Below are positions 1 to 6,102 of a stretch of DNA of 6,102 nt, in pieces. The notes under the pieces are model-generated. The model saw nothing but the letters and a program-made list of their open reading frames with translations. It did no database searches and was not told where the DNA came from. Source of the DNA: an uncultured Spirochaetaceae bacterium (lineage in GTDB: Bacteria > Spirochaetota > Spirochaetia > Treponematales > Treponemataceae). Location of the stretch: contig CACYDQ010000120.1 in NCBI GenBank assembly GCA_902773215.1, positions 1 through 6,102 on the forward strand, written 5' to 3'. How positions within the stretch are numbered: the stretch's first letter is position 1; each line of letters opens with the position of its first letter. The translations under genes were made by a program, and so were the position numbers.

Positions 1-1547
1 CGGACAATGACATTCCCCTCTATGTGCACGGTAAGCCCTTCGTTTGAGTTCACGGCCTGCACCGCCCGCTCGAAGCTCGCGAAAGGTGCTTCCGAGCTGC
101 CGTTCTCTGTGTCTGTATCCGTTGCTGATGTCCGGACGGAATCCGGGGCCTTCACGTATACGTTCCTGCCGTCAACGGTCACCGTGCTCTCCTGTTTTTC
201 TCCGGCATTCCCCGCCGCGTCCACTGCGTATGCGGAGACACGGTATGTCATGGAGGCATCCCCGGCCGCAGGGAGGAACATGCTGTTCCCGGCAAGAATC
301 TTGTAATCGGCCGCGGAAAAGTCCGGTCCGCCCTGTGTGAGGGCTTCCGAATATGCTGAGAAAATCCTCGCGCCGGGCTCACTTTCCACGCGGACTTCCC
401 TTGTGTCGGAGAAATCAAGTCCGGTCAGTTTTGCCGCGATGATTTTGGGCGGTCGGGGAGGCATACGGTCCACGTGGTAGGGTGCGGAAATCTCCCCCTG
501 ATATACCCCTTCCAGATACACGCCGCAGGTAAAATCCCCTTTGATGTCTTCTCCGGGAAAGGCATCCAATACAAGAGACCTGTGCAGCCCTGCCGCAGGG
601 AACATACCGGCGGGGGATTCTGATTTGCCCAGCGTATATCCTTTTAAGTATGGAGCTTCAAGCTCAAGGCTGAAGAGGCAGCTTCCGTCATTCCGTACTT
701 TGCATGACAGTGAAGGCCTGGGGTAAAGGACGAGGTTTTGTGCCGTGCCGTCATCGGTTCCTGCTTGCTTCCAGAAGAGAACGTGGGTCTCGCTCCTGTC
801 AACCCGCAGCACGGAAGGCTTTCCCTGCCAGGGACCGTCGTCTATCCTGAGCACATACGAGGCATCGAGCGGTATGACGGTCTCCCAGTCGGAGAACCTG
901 AAGGGCATATCGGTATAATTCTCCCGCCCGTCCTTTGCGGGTACCGTCCGCACGATGAAACGAAAAAAATCCTGTCCGTCGGTCATGACAAAGGGGACAA
1001 AGCGGATGACGGAGCTGTCCTCCGTGAGCGAGAGCAAAGCGGCTTTGAAGAAGCGCACGTCCCCGGATGAGATATCGCTGGATGCCGTGTAGCTGAAACC
1101 TTCGGGGACGGAGAAGACGCTGCCAGCCGTATACTTGCGGACGGGATTCATGGAAATGGTAAGGACGAACTTTCTCTGCGCGTCGCTCCATCTGCCGGCC
1201 GGATCCAGCTTGGAAAATTTCTTGACGCTGTAGTCAACGCCGTAATCATAGCGCCGTCCTGTCTTGTCCAATGCGGTAATCTTGAGACGGATGTCTCCTT
1301 CCTGATCTATCAGGGAGGGACCGTCATAGGCAAAGCCAAAGAGGAGGGGGTCAGAGCCGGAGACGGAGTAATATGCTTCCCAGCCGTCAGGGACGTTCAG
1401 GACAAGGGGCTGCCTGTTCCCCCAGGTGCCGGGGATGGGGCTGATTATGTCCAAATGGACAGTTTCCGAAGCCTGGCACAGGCCCAGGGGGATGCCCCAA
1501 AAGGCAAAGAGAAATAGCACCAGAAGCCTACGGAACACTGCCCCCAT
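1..1547 (-). CDS. Exported multidomain protein with chitobiase-C/Ig-like modules and start of a beta-helix-like domain (partial)
   Basis: The reading frame is open from an ATG at 1547 to the left edge, giving 515 residues with the 3' end missing. The N-terminus is a good signal peptide: MGAVFRR, a hydrophobic core LLVLFLFAFWGIPLGL, and a likely signal peptidase I cut after CQA (residue 26). Residues about 32-108 (GTWGNRQPL at 40-48, YYSVSGSDPL at 59-68, then YDGP, then ITALDKTG) and about 366-458 (VSAYAVDAAGN at 437-447) resemble chitobiase C-terminal/Ig-like beta-sandwich modules. Residues about 461-515, with GSSEAPFASFERAVQAVN (483-500), look like the opening of a DUF1565/pectate-lyase-type right-handed beta-helix. 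The role is probably cell-surface or periplasmic; no enzymatic function can be assigned. It starts nine bases after the PRTase stop, in the same frame, without a visible Shine-Dalgarno. GTG at 1538 is an alternative start, but the ATG gives the better signal peptide n-region. Coding and export are well supported; domain names are by resemblance only. Confidence 0.82.
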   Translation of the reverse strand, partial: MGAVFRRLLVLFLFAFWGIPLGLCQASETVHLDIISPIPGTWGNRQPLVLNVPDGWEAYYSVSGSDPLLFGFAYDGPSLIDQEGDIRLKITALDKTGRRYDYGVDYSVKKFSKLDPAGRWSDAQRKFVLTISMNPVRKYTAGSVFSVPEGFSYTASSDISSGDVRFFKAALLSLTEDSSVIRFVPFVMTDGQDFFRFIVRTVPAKDGRENYTDMPFRFSDWETVIPLDASYVLRIDDGPWQGKPSVLRVDRSETHVLFWKQAGTDDGTAQNLVLYPRPSLSCKVRNDGSCLFSLELEAPYLKGYTLGKSESPAGMFPAAGLHRSLVLDAFPGEDIKGDFTCGVYLEGVYQGEISAPYHVDRMPPRPPKIIAAKLTGLDFSDTREVRVESEPGARIFSAYSEALTQGGPDFSAADYKILAGNSMFLPAAGDASMTYRVSAYAVDAAGNAGEKQESTVTVDGRNVYVKAPDSVRTSATDTDTENGSSEAPFASFERAVQAVNSNEGLTVHIEGNVIV

Positions 1548-1556
1548 CGGTTACGG

Positions 1557-2165
1557 TCAGCCGGGGAAAATCTCGGAAAGGACTTCGCGGAGCTCGGGGT
1601 AGGGCTTGTAGTAATGCTCCTCAAGTTCCTCCTGCGTCAGGCCGACCATCTCGTGGCTGCAGTAGTTAATCCAGGTGTTGTTGTCGGGCTGGTCTATGAC
1701 GAACTTGCGGCACCAGTAATCCGGCTGTATGGGGAGCTGCTCCTCTTTGTAGGCGTAAATCTTGTAATCGTGCACGACGACCTTGATGTTCTCGCGCGGA
1801 ACACCCTTCTCCAAGAAGATGCCGACCAGGTAGTTGAGGGTTCTGCCCGAGTCATAGATGTCATCGACGAGCATTATCTTGTCGCCGGGGCGGAGGTAGT
1901 CCGGGGAGTATGTCCATCCGTCAATCCTGACCGCATTCTGGATCTTGACGTTGCTGTAGCTGCGGGCAACGACGGCGGCGTAGAGGATGGGCTTGTGCTC
2001 CTTCATCGCGACCTTGTAATACTCGCTGATGACGTTCGCCATATACGCCCCTCCCCTGAGAGAGGCATAGATGATGTCCGGCACAAATCCGTCCTGCTTG
2101 CAAATCTTGTGGGCAATCTTCAGGGCATCATTCCTTACCATTTCATACTGTAAGAATTCTTTCAT
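1557..2165 (-). CDS. Type I phosphoribosyltransferase, probably purine-base (Gpt/Hpt-like)
   Basis: This is a complete 202-residue protein with the PRTase fold. The PRPP-binding signature IMLVDDIYDSGRT spans 97-109, with the acidic pair D101/D102. An upstream SLRGGAYMA segment (35-43) matches the pyrophosphate-binding loop. Such enzymes transfer a phosphoribosyl group from PRPP to a base, usually guanine, xanthine or hypoxanthine in salvage. The WINYCSHE segment (165-172) sits where Gpt/Hpt-like relatives often have WIVFPWE, so the base-binding hood is altered and the substrate cannot be named. The start is supported by AGGAGG at five bases. The gene lies nine bases after clpC, so it is probably co-transcribed and translationally coupled with the protease genes. 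It could instead be a regulatory PRTase without salvage activity, but the intact PRPP loop argues for catalysis. Fold and family are sure; substrate is not. Confidence 0.9.
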   Translation of the reverse strand: MKEFLQYEMVRNDALKIAHKICKQDGFVPDIIYASLRGGAYMANVISEYYKVAMKEHKPILYAAVVARSYSNVKIQNAVRIDGWTYSPDYLRPGDKIMLVDDIYDSGRTLNYLVGIFLEKGVPRENIKVVVHDYKIYAYKEEQLPIQPDYWCRKFVIDQPDNNTWINYCSHEMVGLTQEELEEHYYKPYPELREVLSEIFPG

Positions 2166-2170
2166 ACCGT

Positions 2171-2176
2171 CCTCCT
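2171..2176 (-). promoter_or_regulatory. Ribosome binding site of the phosphoribosyltransferase gene (AGGAGG)
   Basis: AGGAGG shares two bases with the clpC TAG stop and sits five bases before the ATG at 2165. This supports that start and coupled translation with clpC. Confidence 0.82.
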
Positions 2177-4775
2177 AGTTCTCGTCCGGGGCAACCAAAG
2201 CCAGATCCCCGCTTGTCTTTATCGTTATGACTGTCTTTGGTTTTTTGAACCTGACGGTCAGCTTATCTCCATTGGAGTCTATCACAATCGTATCGCTGTC
2301 TCCCCGCTTTCCGCTGAGGAGCAGGGTCGCCAGCTCATCCTCGACATCCCTCTGTATCAGGCGGCGCATGGGACGTGCCCCCAAGCTGACATCATAGCCG
2401 TGCTCCACCATATACTCGCGGGCCTTGGGCTTGAGCTGAAGGGAAAGTCCCTGCTCCGCGAGCCTGTCACGCAACTCCTGAAGCTGTATGTCAAGAATCT
2501 TGGCTACCTGCTCTTTTCCAAGCGCATTAAACACGATTATGTCGTCAATCCTGTTGAGGAGTTCGGGTGACATTATCTTCTTGAGCTCCTCCATCGCGTT
2601 CTCCTTCATGTCGTCATAGGGCAGAAGCCCCTCGCCGGTCGAAGAGAAGCCCATCCTGCTGTCGCTCGTAATCTGCCTGGCACCCGCATTGCTCGTCATG
2701 ATTATGACCGTGTTGCGGAAACTCACCGTATGTCCAAGGTTGTCGTTCAGCTCTCCTTCCTCGAGCATCTGCAGAAGCAGGTTGAAGATGTCTGAGTGCG
2801 CCTTCTCTATCTCGTCCAGAAGGACGACCGAATAGGGATGCTGCCGGACTTTTTCGGTCAGCATGCCGCCTTCCTCATAGCCGACATATCCCGGTGCCGC
2901 TCCGACAAGGCGGGACGAGGTGTGCTTCTCCATGAAGTCGCTCATATCCACGCGGATGAGAGCATCCTCGGTACCGAAGAGGAATTTCGCGAGAGACTTT
3001 GCGAGCTGGGTCTTTCCGACACCTGTCGGTCCCAGGAAGATAAAGGAACCCAAGGGGCGTTTTAATGACGATACCCCTGCACGGCTCCTGCGGACTGCAC
3101 CGCTTATCAGGCGGACGGCCTCGTCCTGCCCCACGACTTCCTGATGCAGGATATCCTCCATGTCAAGGAGGCGCTGAGCTTCTCCGGCATCGAGCTGGTC
3201 GGCGGGGATGTGGGTCATGTTGCTGACGATGCGGCAGATATCCTCTTTCGTCACGACGCGGCGGGTGGAAAGCTCGTTGTTCTTCCATGCAATGTTGAAC
3301 GCCTCGAGCCGTCTCCGCAGTTCCGTGACCTTGTCGCGCACCATGGCGGCATTCTCGTAGTCCTGCATCTGGACCAGGGTCCGTTTTTCCTCGCTCAGGG
3401 ACTCTATCGAATTCTCAAGCTCCTCCAGCTCCTCGGGCCGCTTGTCCTCCATGACCTTTTTGGCGGCCCCGGCCTCATCCATGATGTCTATTGCCTTGTC
3501 CGGCAGGAATTTCTCGAAGACGTAGCGGGTGGAATACCTGACGATGAGCGGGATAACCCCTTCATCGTACTGGACGTGATGGAAGTCCTCGAACCTGCTT
3601 TTGAGCCCCTCCAGGATTTTTATCGTGTCTTCCTCGGACGGCTCCTCCACGGTGACTTTCTGGAAGCGGCGGGCAAGGGCGGCATCTTTCTCTATGTACT
3701 TGCGGAATTCCTTGGTTGTCGTCGCGCCGACGACCTGTATCTCGCCCCTGCTCAAGGCGGGCTTCATCATGTTGCACGCGTCCATCGTTCCTTCCGCGCT
3801 GCCCGCACCGATGAGGGTATGCAGCTCGTCGATGAAAAGAATCACGTCATGGGATTCCTTCACTTCCTTCATCACCCTCTTGAGGCGCTCCTCGAACTCG
3901 CCCCGGTATTTGGTCCCGGCAATCATCGCCGCCATGTCGAGCGAGAGAATCCTCTTCTTGAGAAGCCCCTTGGGCACGTTCCCCTTGACGATGCGCTGGG
4001 CGAGCCCCTCCGCTATGGCGGTCTTGCCGACACCCGGCTCACCGACAAGCACGGGATTGTTCTTGGTGCGCCGGCTCAAAATCTGCACGACCCGCTGTAT
4101 CTCTACGTCGCGTCCTATCACCGGGTCCGCATCGTCCCCCCGCGCGTACTCGGTCAGGTCGCGGCTGAACTGGGCCAGTATCGAATTCTTGTTGTTCGTC
4201 TTTCTCTGCTCGCTGCCGTCCGCCATCAGGGGAACCGCACTGCCGGTCAGGTTCTGGAAATTGGCGGGGCGGAAGCTGTTGGCGTCCTCGTTCCCGTCAG
4301 TCTTTGCGGACGAGGGAATCTTGCGTTCGATTTCGAGGACTTTATGGCGTATCTGCTCTATGGAAAGCTCCGCCCTGCGGAAGAACTGCTGGCAGATCGA
4401 GTCCTTCTCAGCTATCATCGCGAGCAGGAGATGCTCTGTTCCGATGTAATCACAGCCAAGAAGCTGGGCCTCCAGACCCGCCGCGTTGATTAAGTCGGTC
4501 AGGCGCTTTGAGAAGGGCAGGTTATATATTTCCGTGGCCGGAATGCGGGACGGCATGCTCTGTTCGATTGTCAGCTGCAGGGTCAGCACGTTTATGCGCA
4601 GGGACTTGATGACAAGGTAGCCCAGCCCGTCGCCATATTTGAGCATGGCGAGCATCACGTGCTCCGGGTCCAGCTGCTCGCTGCCCAAGTGGTATGCCTC
4701 ATCCGCCGCAAGCGCCATCACCAGGCGCTGCGCTCTGGGCGAGAGGCTTTTGTTTCCGTTATTTCCGTTCGCCAT
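2175..4775 (-). CDS. clpC: ClpC, AAA+ unfoldase subunit of the ClpCP protease
   Basis: This is an 866-residue two-ring Hsp100 ATPase that unfolds substrates and feeds them to ClpP in the cytoplasm. The N-domain has two Clp-N repeats (about 11-150) with PEH (37-39) and GTEH (112-115). A low-complexity linker follows (about 155-195). D1 has Walker A GEPGVGKT (245-252), pore loop KYRG (289-292), Walker B ILFIDE (312-317) and arginine finger RR (369-370). The middle domain carries a UVR motif (about 467-490, [11 protein letters not shown]), which separates ClpC from ClpA and ClpB. D2 has Walker A GPTGVGKT (582-589), pore loop GYVGY (629-633), Walker B VVLLDE (650-655), sensor 1 N696, arginine finger R742 and sensor 2 GARPMRR (799-805). 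MGF (708-710) lies where the ClpP-docking [LIVM]GF loop is expected. The start is the ATG with an AGGAG Shine-Dalgarno; an extension to 5000 would only cover out-of-frame mcsB sequence. No catalytic residue appears to be missing. It is slightly longer than typical ClpC (about 810-850) because of the linker and C-terminal tail. Confidence 0.97.
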   Translation of the reverse strand: MANGNNGNKSLSPRAQRLVMALAADEAYHLGSEQLDPEHVMLAMLKYGDGLGYLVIKSLRINVLTLQLTIEQSMPSRIPATEIYNLPFSKRLTDLINAAGLEAQLLGCDYIGTEHLLLAMIAEKDSICQQFFRRAELSIEQIRHKVLEIERKIPSSAKTDGNEDANSFRPANFQNLTGSAVPLMADGSEQRKTNNKNSILAQFSRDLTEYARGDDADPVIGRDVEIQRVVQILSRRTKNNPVLVGEPGVGKTAIAEGLAQRIVKGNVPKGLLKKRILSLDMAAMIAGTKYRGEFEERLKRVMKEVKESHDVILFIDELHTLIGAGSAEGTMDACNMMKPALSRGEIQVVGATTTKEFRKYIEKDAALARRFQKVTVEEPSEEDTIKILEGLKSRFEDFHHVQYDEGVIPLIVRYSTRYVFEKFLPDKAIDIMDEAGAAKKVMEDKRPEELEELENSIESLSEEKRTLVQMQDYENAAMVRDKVTELRRRLEAFNIAWKNNELSTRRVVTKEDICRIVSNMTHIPADQLDAGEAQRLLDMEDILHQEVVGQDEAVRLISGAVRRSRAGVSSLKRPLGSFIFLGPTGVGKTQLAKSLAKFLFGTEDALIRVDMSDFMEKHTSSRLVGAAPGYVGYEEGGMLTEKVRQHPYSVVLLDEIEKAHSDIFNLLLQMLEEGELNDNLGHTVSFRNTVIIMTSNAGARQITSDSRMGFSSTGEGLLPYDDMKENAMEELKKIMSPELLNRIDDIIVFNALGKEQVAKILDIQLQELRDRLAEQGLSLQLKPKAREYMVEHGYDVSLGARPMRRLIQRDVEDELATLLLSGKRGDSDTIVIDSNGDKLTVRFKKPKTVITIKTSGDLALVAPDEN

Positions 4776-4784
4776 GTTCAGAAT

Positions 4785-4789
4785 CTCCT
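4785..4789 (-). promoter_or_regulatory. Ribosome binding site deciding the clpC start (AGGAG)
   Basis: AGGAG stands nine bases before the ATG at 4775, in the 20-base gap after the mcsB stop. It selects this start over the upstream in-frame ATG at 5000, which lies inside mcsB. Confidence 0.8.
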
Positions 4790-4795
4790 GTCGAT

Positions 4796-5917
4796 TTATT
4801 CGATGTTGCTGAAAGCTTCCTGGAGGATGATGGCCCGGAGCCGCTCCTCCTCCTTGTTCTTTTTCCCTTCCACGTCCGCCTCGAACGCGAAGTTCCCGTT
4901 TTTCAGGACATACTCCAGGTGTCCTTCCTGTATGCGGAACAGCAGGGCGTACAGCTCCGGGGAACTTATCCCGGATGCGAGCTTCATGTCCAGCCCCCAT
5001 TTAATCCCGCTCACTATGTCTATTCCCTCACGGAGGGAAACGAATATGCTTGACTTGGCGAGGGCAAGGGACCTGTACAGGCAGTTTCGCACCTCGCTCT
5101 CCATCGTCTTGCCGCATTCTTCCCGGGCAAGGCGCTCCAGCTCCGCTATCTTCTTGGCAGCGGCAACGATTGTCGCTATCTGGTCATACTCAGACCCGGT
5201 CTGGCAGTCAACCGTGTAGATGTCGTAGTAGGAGCCGAGCGAAGTGCCGCTCCCCCCGTTGCCGCTGACAGCCCCTCCGGTCCCCGCCCCGTAAGAGGCA
5301 CGGAAGGCGACGTTGGAGGAACTGAGCGCCTGTATGGCCCCGCGGATTCTTCCCAGCACAGAAAGCGAGGGCAGGTGGACACGGACGGACAAGCGCATTC
5401 CGCTCCCCGCATCCATGACGGATGCAGTCAGGAAGCCGTAATCGTAGCTCGCCGCAAACTGAATCCGTTTCTGGAGCTGCTTGTCGATGGTACGGCCTTC
5501 TTCCACTGCCTTGTCGAAGTCAAGTCCCGCGGCAAAAGAGGAGATGTGCAGGTGATCCTGAACGTTGACGGTGCATGCGAGCCTTCCGTCCTTGCGGAGG
5601 ATGACTTCCTGATCTGCGGCCTTGCCGGCGGATGATGCAGTCTCGCTCAGGATGCCCCGCTCGTCCAGCACCTTGCTGCCCAAACTGTCCAAGTCCTTGA
5701 CGCAGATGGCCTGAAAGTCGTCCGCATTTTCCAGATGGTTGAACGCATCGGTTACGATGGACTGTATCCGCTCCCCGTCGTTCCCCCTGAGCCGGGCGGG
5801 GAAGGGGAAGTTCGCAAGGTTCCGGGCGAGGCGGATGCGGCTGGAGAGGATGACGTCATTCTCTGCCCCCGCGTCCGCGTACCAGGCTCCCTGCTCTGCG
5901 GTCAAATTGTCGCTCAT
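4796..5917 (-). CDS. mcsB: McsB-family protein arginine kinase homologue with degenerate active site (possible pseudokinase)
   Basis: This is a 373-residue protein, close to the usual McsB length of about 350-365. McsB is an ATP:guanido-phosphotransferase fold enzyme that phosphorylates arginines to mark proteins for ClpC-ClpP. Family hallmarks seen are SSRIRLARN (25-33, phosphate-binding arginines), GMRLSVRVHLPSL (173-185, R175) and FRASYG (205-210, R206). Several catalytic features differ from Bacillus-type McsB as I recall it. NEEDH is NVQDH (118-122), CPTNxGTG is SVMDAGSG (166-173, no cysteine), and YGEG is YGAG (209-212, A211 in place of the catalytic Glu). The C-terminal phosphoarginine-sensing RDxxRA is EERLRA (357-362). 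About 12 Gly/Ser-rich residues are inserted near 215-230. There is no frameshift or stop, so it looks like a maintained protein. The start ATG overlaps the mcsA stop and has a strong Shine-Dalgarno. Family assignment is firm; kinase activity is doubtful. Confidence 0.92.
   Translation of the reverse strand: MSDNLTAEQGAWYADAGAENDVILSSRIRLARNLANFPFPARLRGNDGERIQSIVTDAFNHLENADDFQAICVKDLDSLGSKVLDERGILSETASSAGKAADQEVILRKDGRLACTVNVQDHLHISSFAAGLDFDKAVEEGRTIDKQLQKRIQFAASYDYGFLTASVMDAGSGMRLSVRVHLPSLSVLGRIRGAIQALSSSNVAFRASYGAGTGGAVSGNGGSGTSLGSYYDIYTVDCQTGSEYDQIATIVAAAKKIAELERLAREECGKTMESEVRNCLYRSLALAKSSIFVSLREGIDIVSGIKWGLDMKLASGISSPELYALLFRIQEGHLEYVLKNGNFAFEADVEGKKNKEEERLRAIILQEAFSNIE
5252..5290 (-). 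other. G-run cluster in mcsB mRNA (possible G-quadruplex)
   Basis: On the minus (coding) strand there are four G-runs, of 4, 4, 4 and 6 bases, separated by 1, 6 and 14 bases. They encode the Gly/Ser-rich insert of McsB. The third loop is longer than the usual seven-base limit, so folding is uncertain, and Gly codons alone could explain the runs. Confidence 0.3.
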
Positions 5918-6102
5918 TCTTCCTCCTCGCCATCAGCGACGGAGCTGTTCTCCAGTGCCTTCAGGTAATCGCGGTACATCGCGGCTTTTTCGTATTCCTC
6001 ATTCTCTACTGCCTTGGAAAGCTTGTCCTGTAGTACAACCCGGTCGTTCAGCACCGATCGCATATTGGCGAGCCGGTCTGGCATGCTGCCGGTGTATACC
6101 CC
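5914..6102 (-). CDS. mcsA: McsA C-terminal part: UVR-motif adaptor/activator of McsB (partial)
   Basis: This is the last 62 codons of a gene whose 5' part lies beyond the right edge; the frame is open from base 6102 to a TGA at 5916-5914. The visible segment has a YTGSMPDRL stretch (residues 3-11), like the YTGKxPxRL stretch of McsA proteins. A UVR motif follows at about residues 24-51, with core NEEYEKAAMYRD (34-45), and then an acidic tail. In Bacillota, McsA is a zinc-finger protein that binds and activates the kinase McsB and helps deliver substrates to ClpC. The zinc-binding cysteine clusters would sit upstream, outside the window, so they cannot be checked. The stop overlaps the mcsB start by four bases (ATGA), which indicates translational coupling. 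A UvrB- or UvrC-type UVR protein is the alternative, but the neighbours strongly favour McsA. Confidence 0.88.
   Translation of the reverse strand, partial: GVYTGSMPDRLANMRSVLNDRVVLQDKLSKAVENEEYEKAAMYRDYLKALENSSVADGEEEE
5922..5927 (-). promoter_or_regulatory. Ribosome binding site of mcsB (AGGAGG)
   Basis: AGGAGG lies inside the end of the mcsA coding sequence, four bases before the mcsB ATG at 5917. This supports the chosen start and coupling of mcsB translation to mcsA. Confidence 0.8.

Noticed and set aside
799..1191. Minus-strand open frame of 130 codons inside the exported gene
   Set aside because: It is an alternative frame within a continuous 515-codon coding sequence that has a signal peptide and recognisable domain patterns.
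1475..1547. Lipoprotein signal (lipobox) in the exported protein, Cys at residue 24
   Set aside because: The residues before Cys are L-G-L; Leu directly before the Cys is not accepted in normal or relaxed spirochaetal lipoboxes, and a CQA signal peptidase I site follows.
1614..2153. Plus-strand open frame of 179 codons opposite the phosphoribosyltransferase gene
   Set aside because: It mirrors a gene with clear PRTase motifs and a good ribosome binding site, and has no support of its own.
3601..4449. Second plus-strand open frame of 282 codons opposite clpC
   Set aside because: It overlaps both clpC and the other antisense frame, and its Ser/Arg-rich composition is typical of a shadow frame.
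3144..4493. Long open frame (449 codons) on the plus strand opposite clpC
   Set aside because: It is fully antisense to the conserved D1 and N-domain coding region; its length follows from the codon bias of clpC, and the product matches no family I recognise.
4776..5000. 75-residue N-terminal extension of ClpC from an upstream in-frame ATG
   Set aside because: It overlaps mcsB in another frame, has low-complexity Arg/Gly/Pro content unlike Clp proteins, and the ATG at 4775 has its own AGGAG site and begins the Clp-N domain.
4796..5917. mcsB as a pseudogene
   Set aside because: The frame is intact at full family length, with a strong ribosome binding site and conserved nucleotide-binding arginines; the changes are confined to catalytic and sensing motifs.

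Overview
The window is a tightly packed, single-direction gene cluster. All five genes lie on the minus strand, so transcription runs from position 6102 toward position 1. In order they are: the 3' end of mcsA (UVR-motif adaptor), mcsB (protein-arginine-kinase family), clpC (complete two-ring AAA+ Clp unfoldase), a phosphoribosyltransferase gene, and the 5' 515 codons of a large exported protein that runs off the left edge. Gaps are -4, 20, 9 and 9 bases. I see no terminator or promoter between genes, so they probably form one operon whose promoter lies beyond 6102.

The mcsA-mcsB-clpC order is the heat-shock cluster known from Bacillota, where ctsR usually comes first, and it also occurs in some spirochaetes. 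The moderately high GC content, the exported protein with chitobiase-C-like and beta-helix-like domains, and the PRTase linkage suggest a Treponema-like spirochaete more than a Bacillus relative. This placement is an inference from gene content and style, not a proven assignment. CtsR cannot be assessed because its usual position is outside the window.

The most notable point is McsB. It has an intact full-length reading frame and keeps the nucleotide-binding arginines. Compared from memory with Bacillus-type McsB, however, it has lost the catalytic acidic residues (NEEDH reads NVQDH, YGEG reads YGAG), the active-site cysteine loop (CPTNxGTG reads SVMDAGSG) and the RDxxRA phosphoarginine-sensing motif (reads EERLRA). 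It also carries a Gly/Ser-rich insert in the active-site loop. Downstream, ClpC has both ATPase rings and a ClpP-docking loop intact, while its N-domain keeps the two phosphoarginine-pocket glutamates but changes other pocket residues. The cluster may therefore be a McsA-McsB-ClpC system in which McsB acts as a pseudokinase adaptor rather than a phosphoarginine writer.

Layout on the minus strand: mcsA tail 5914-6102; mcsB 4796-5917; clpC 2175-4775; phosphoribosyltransferase 1557-2165; exported protein 1-1547 (partial). No RNA genes, mobile elements, CRISPR arrays or long repeats were seen, and no stretch over 300 bases lacks a gene.
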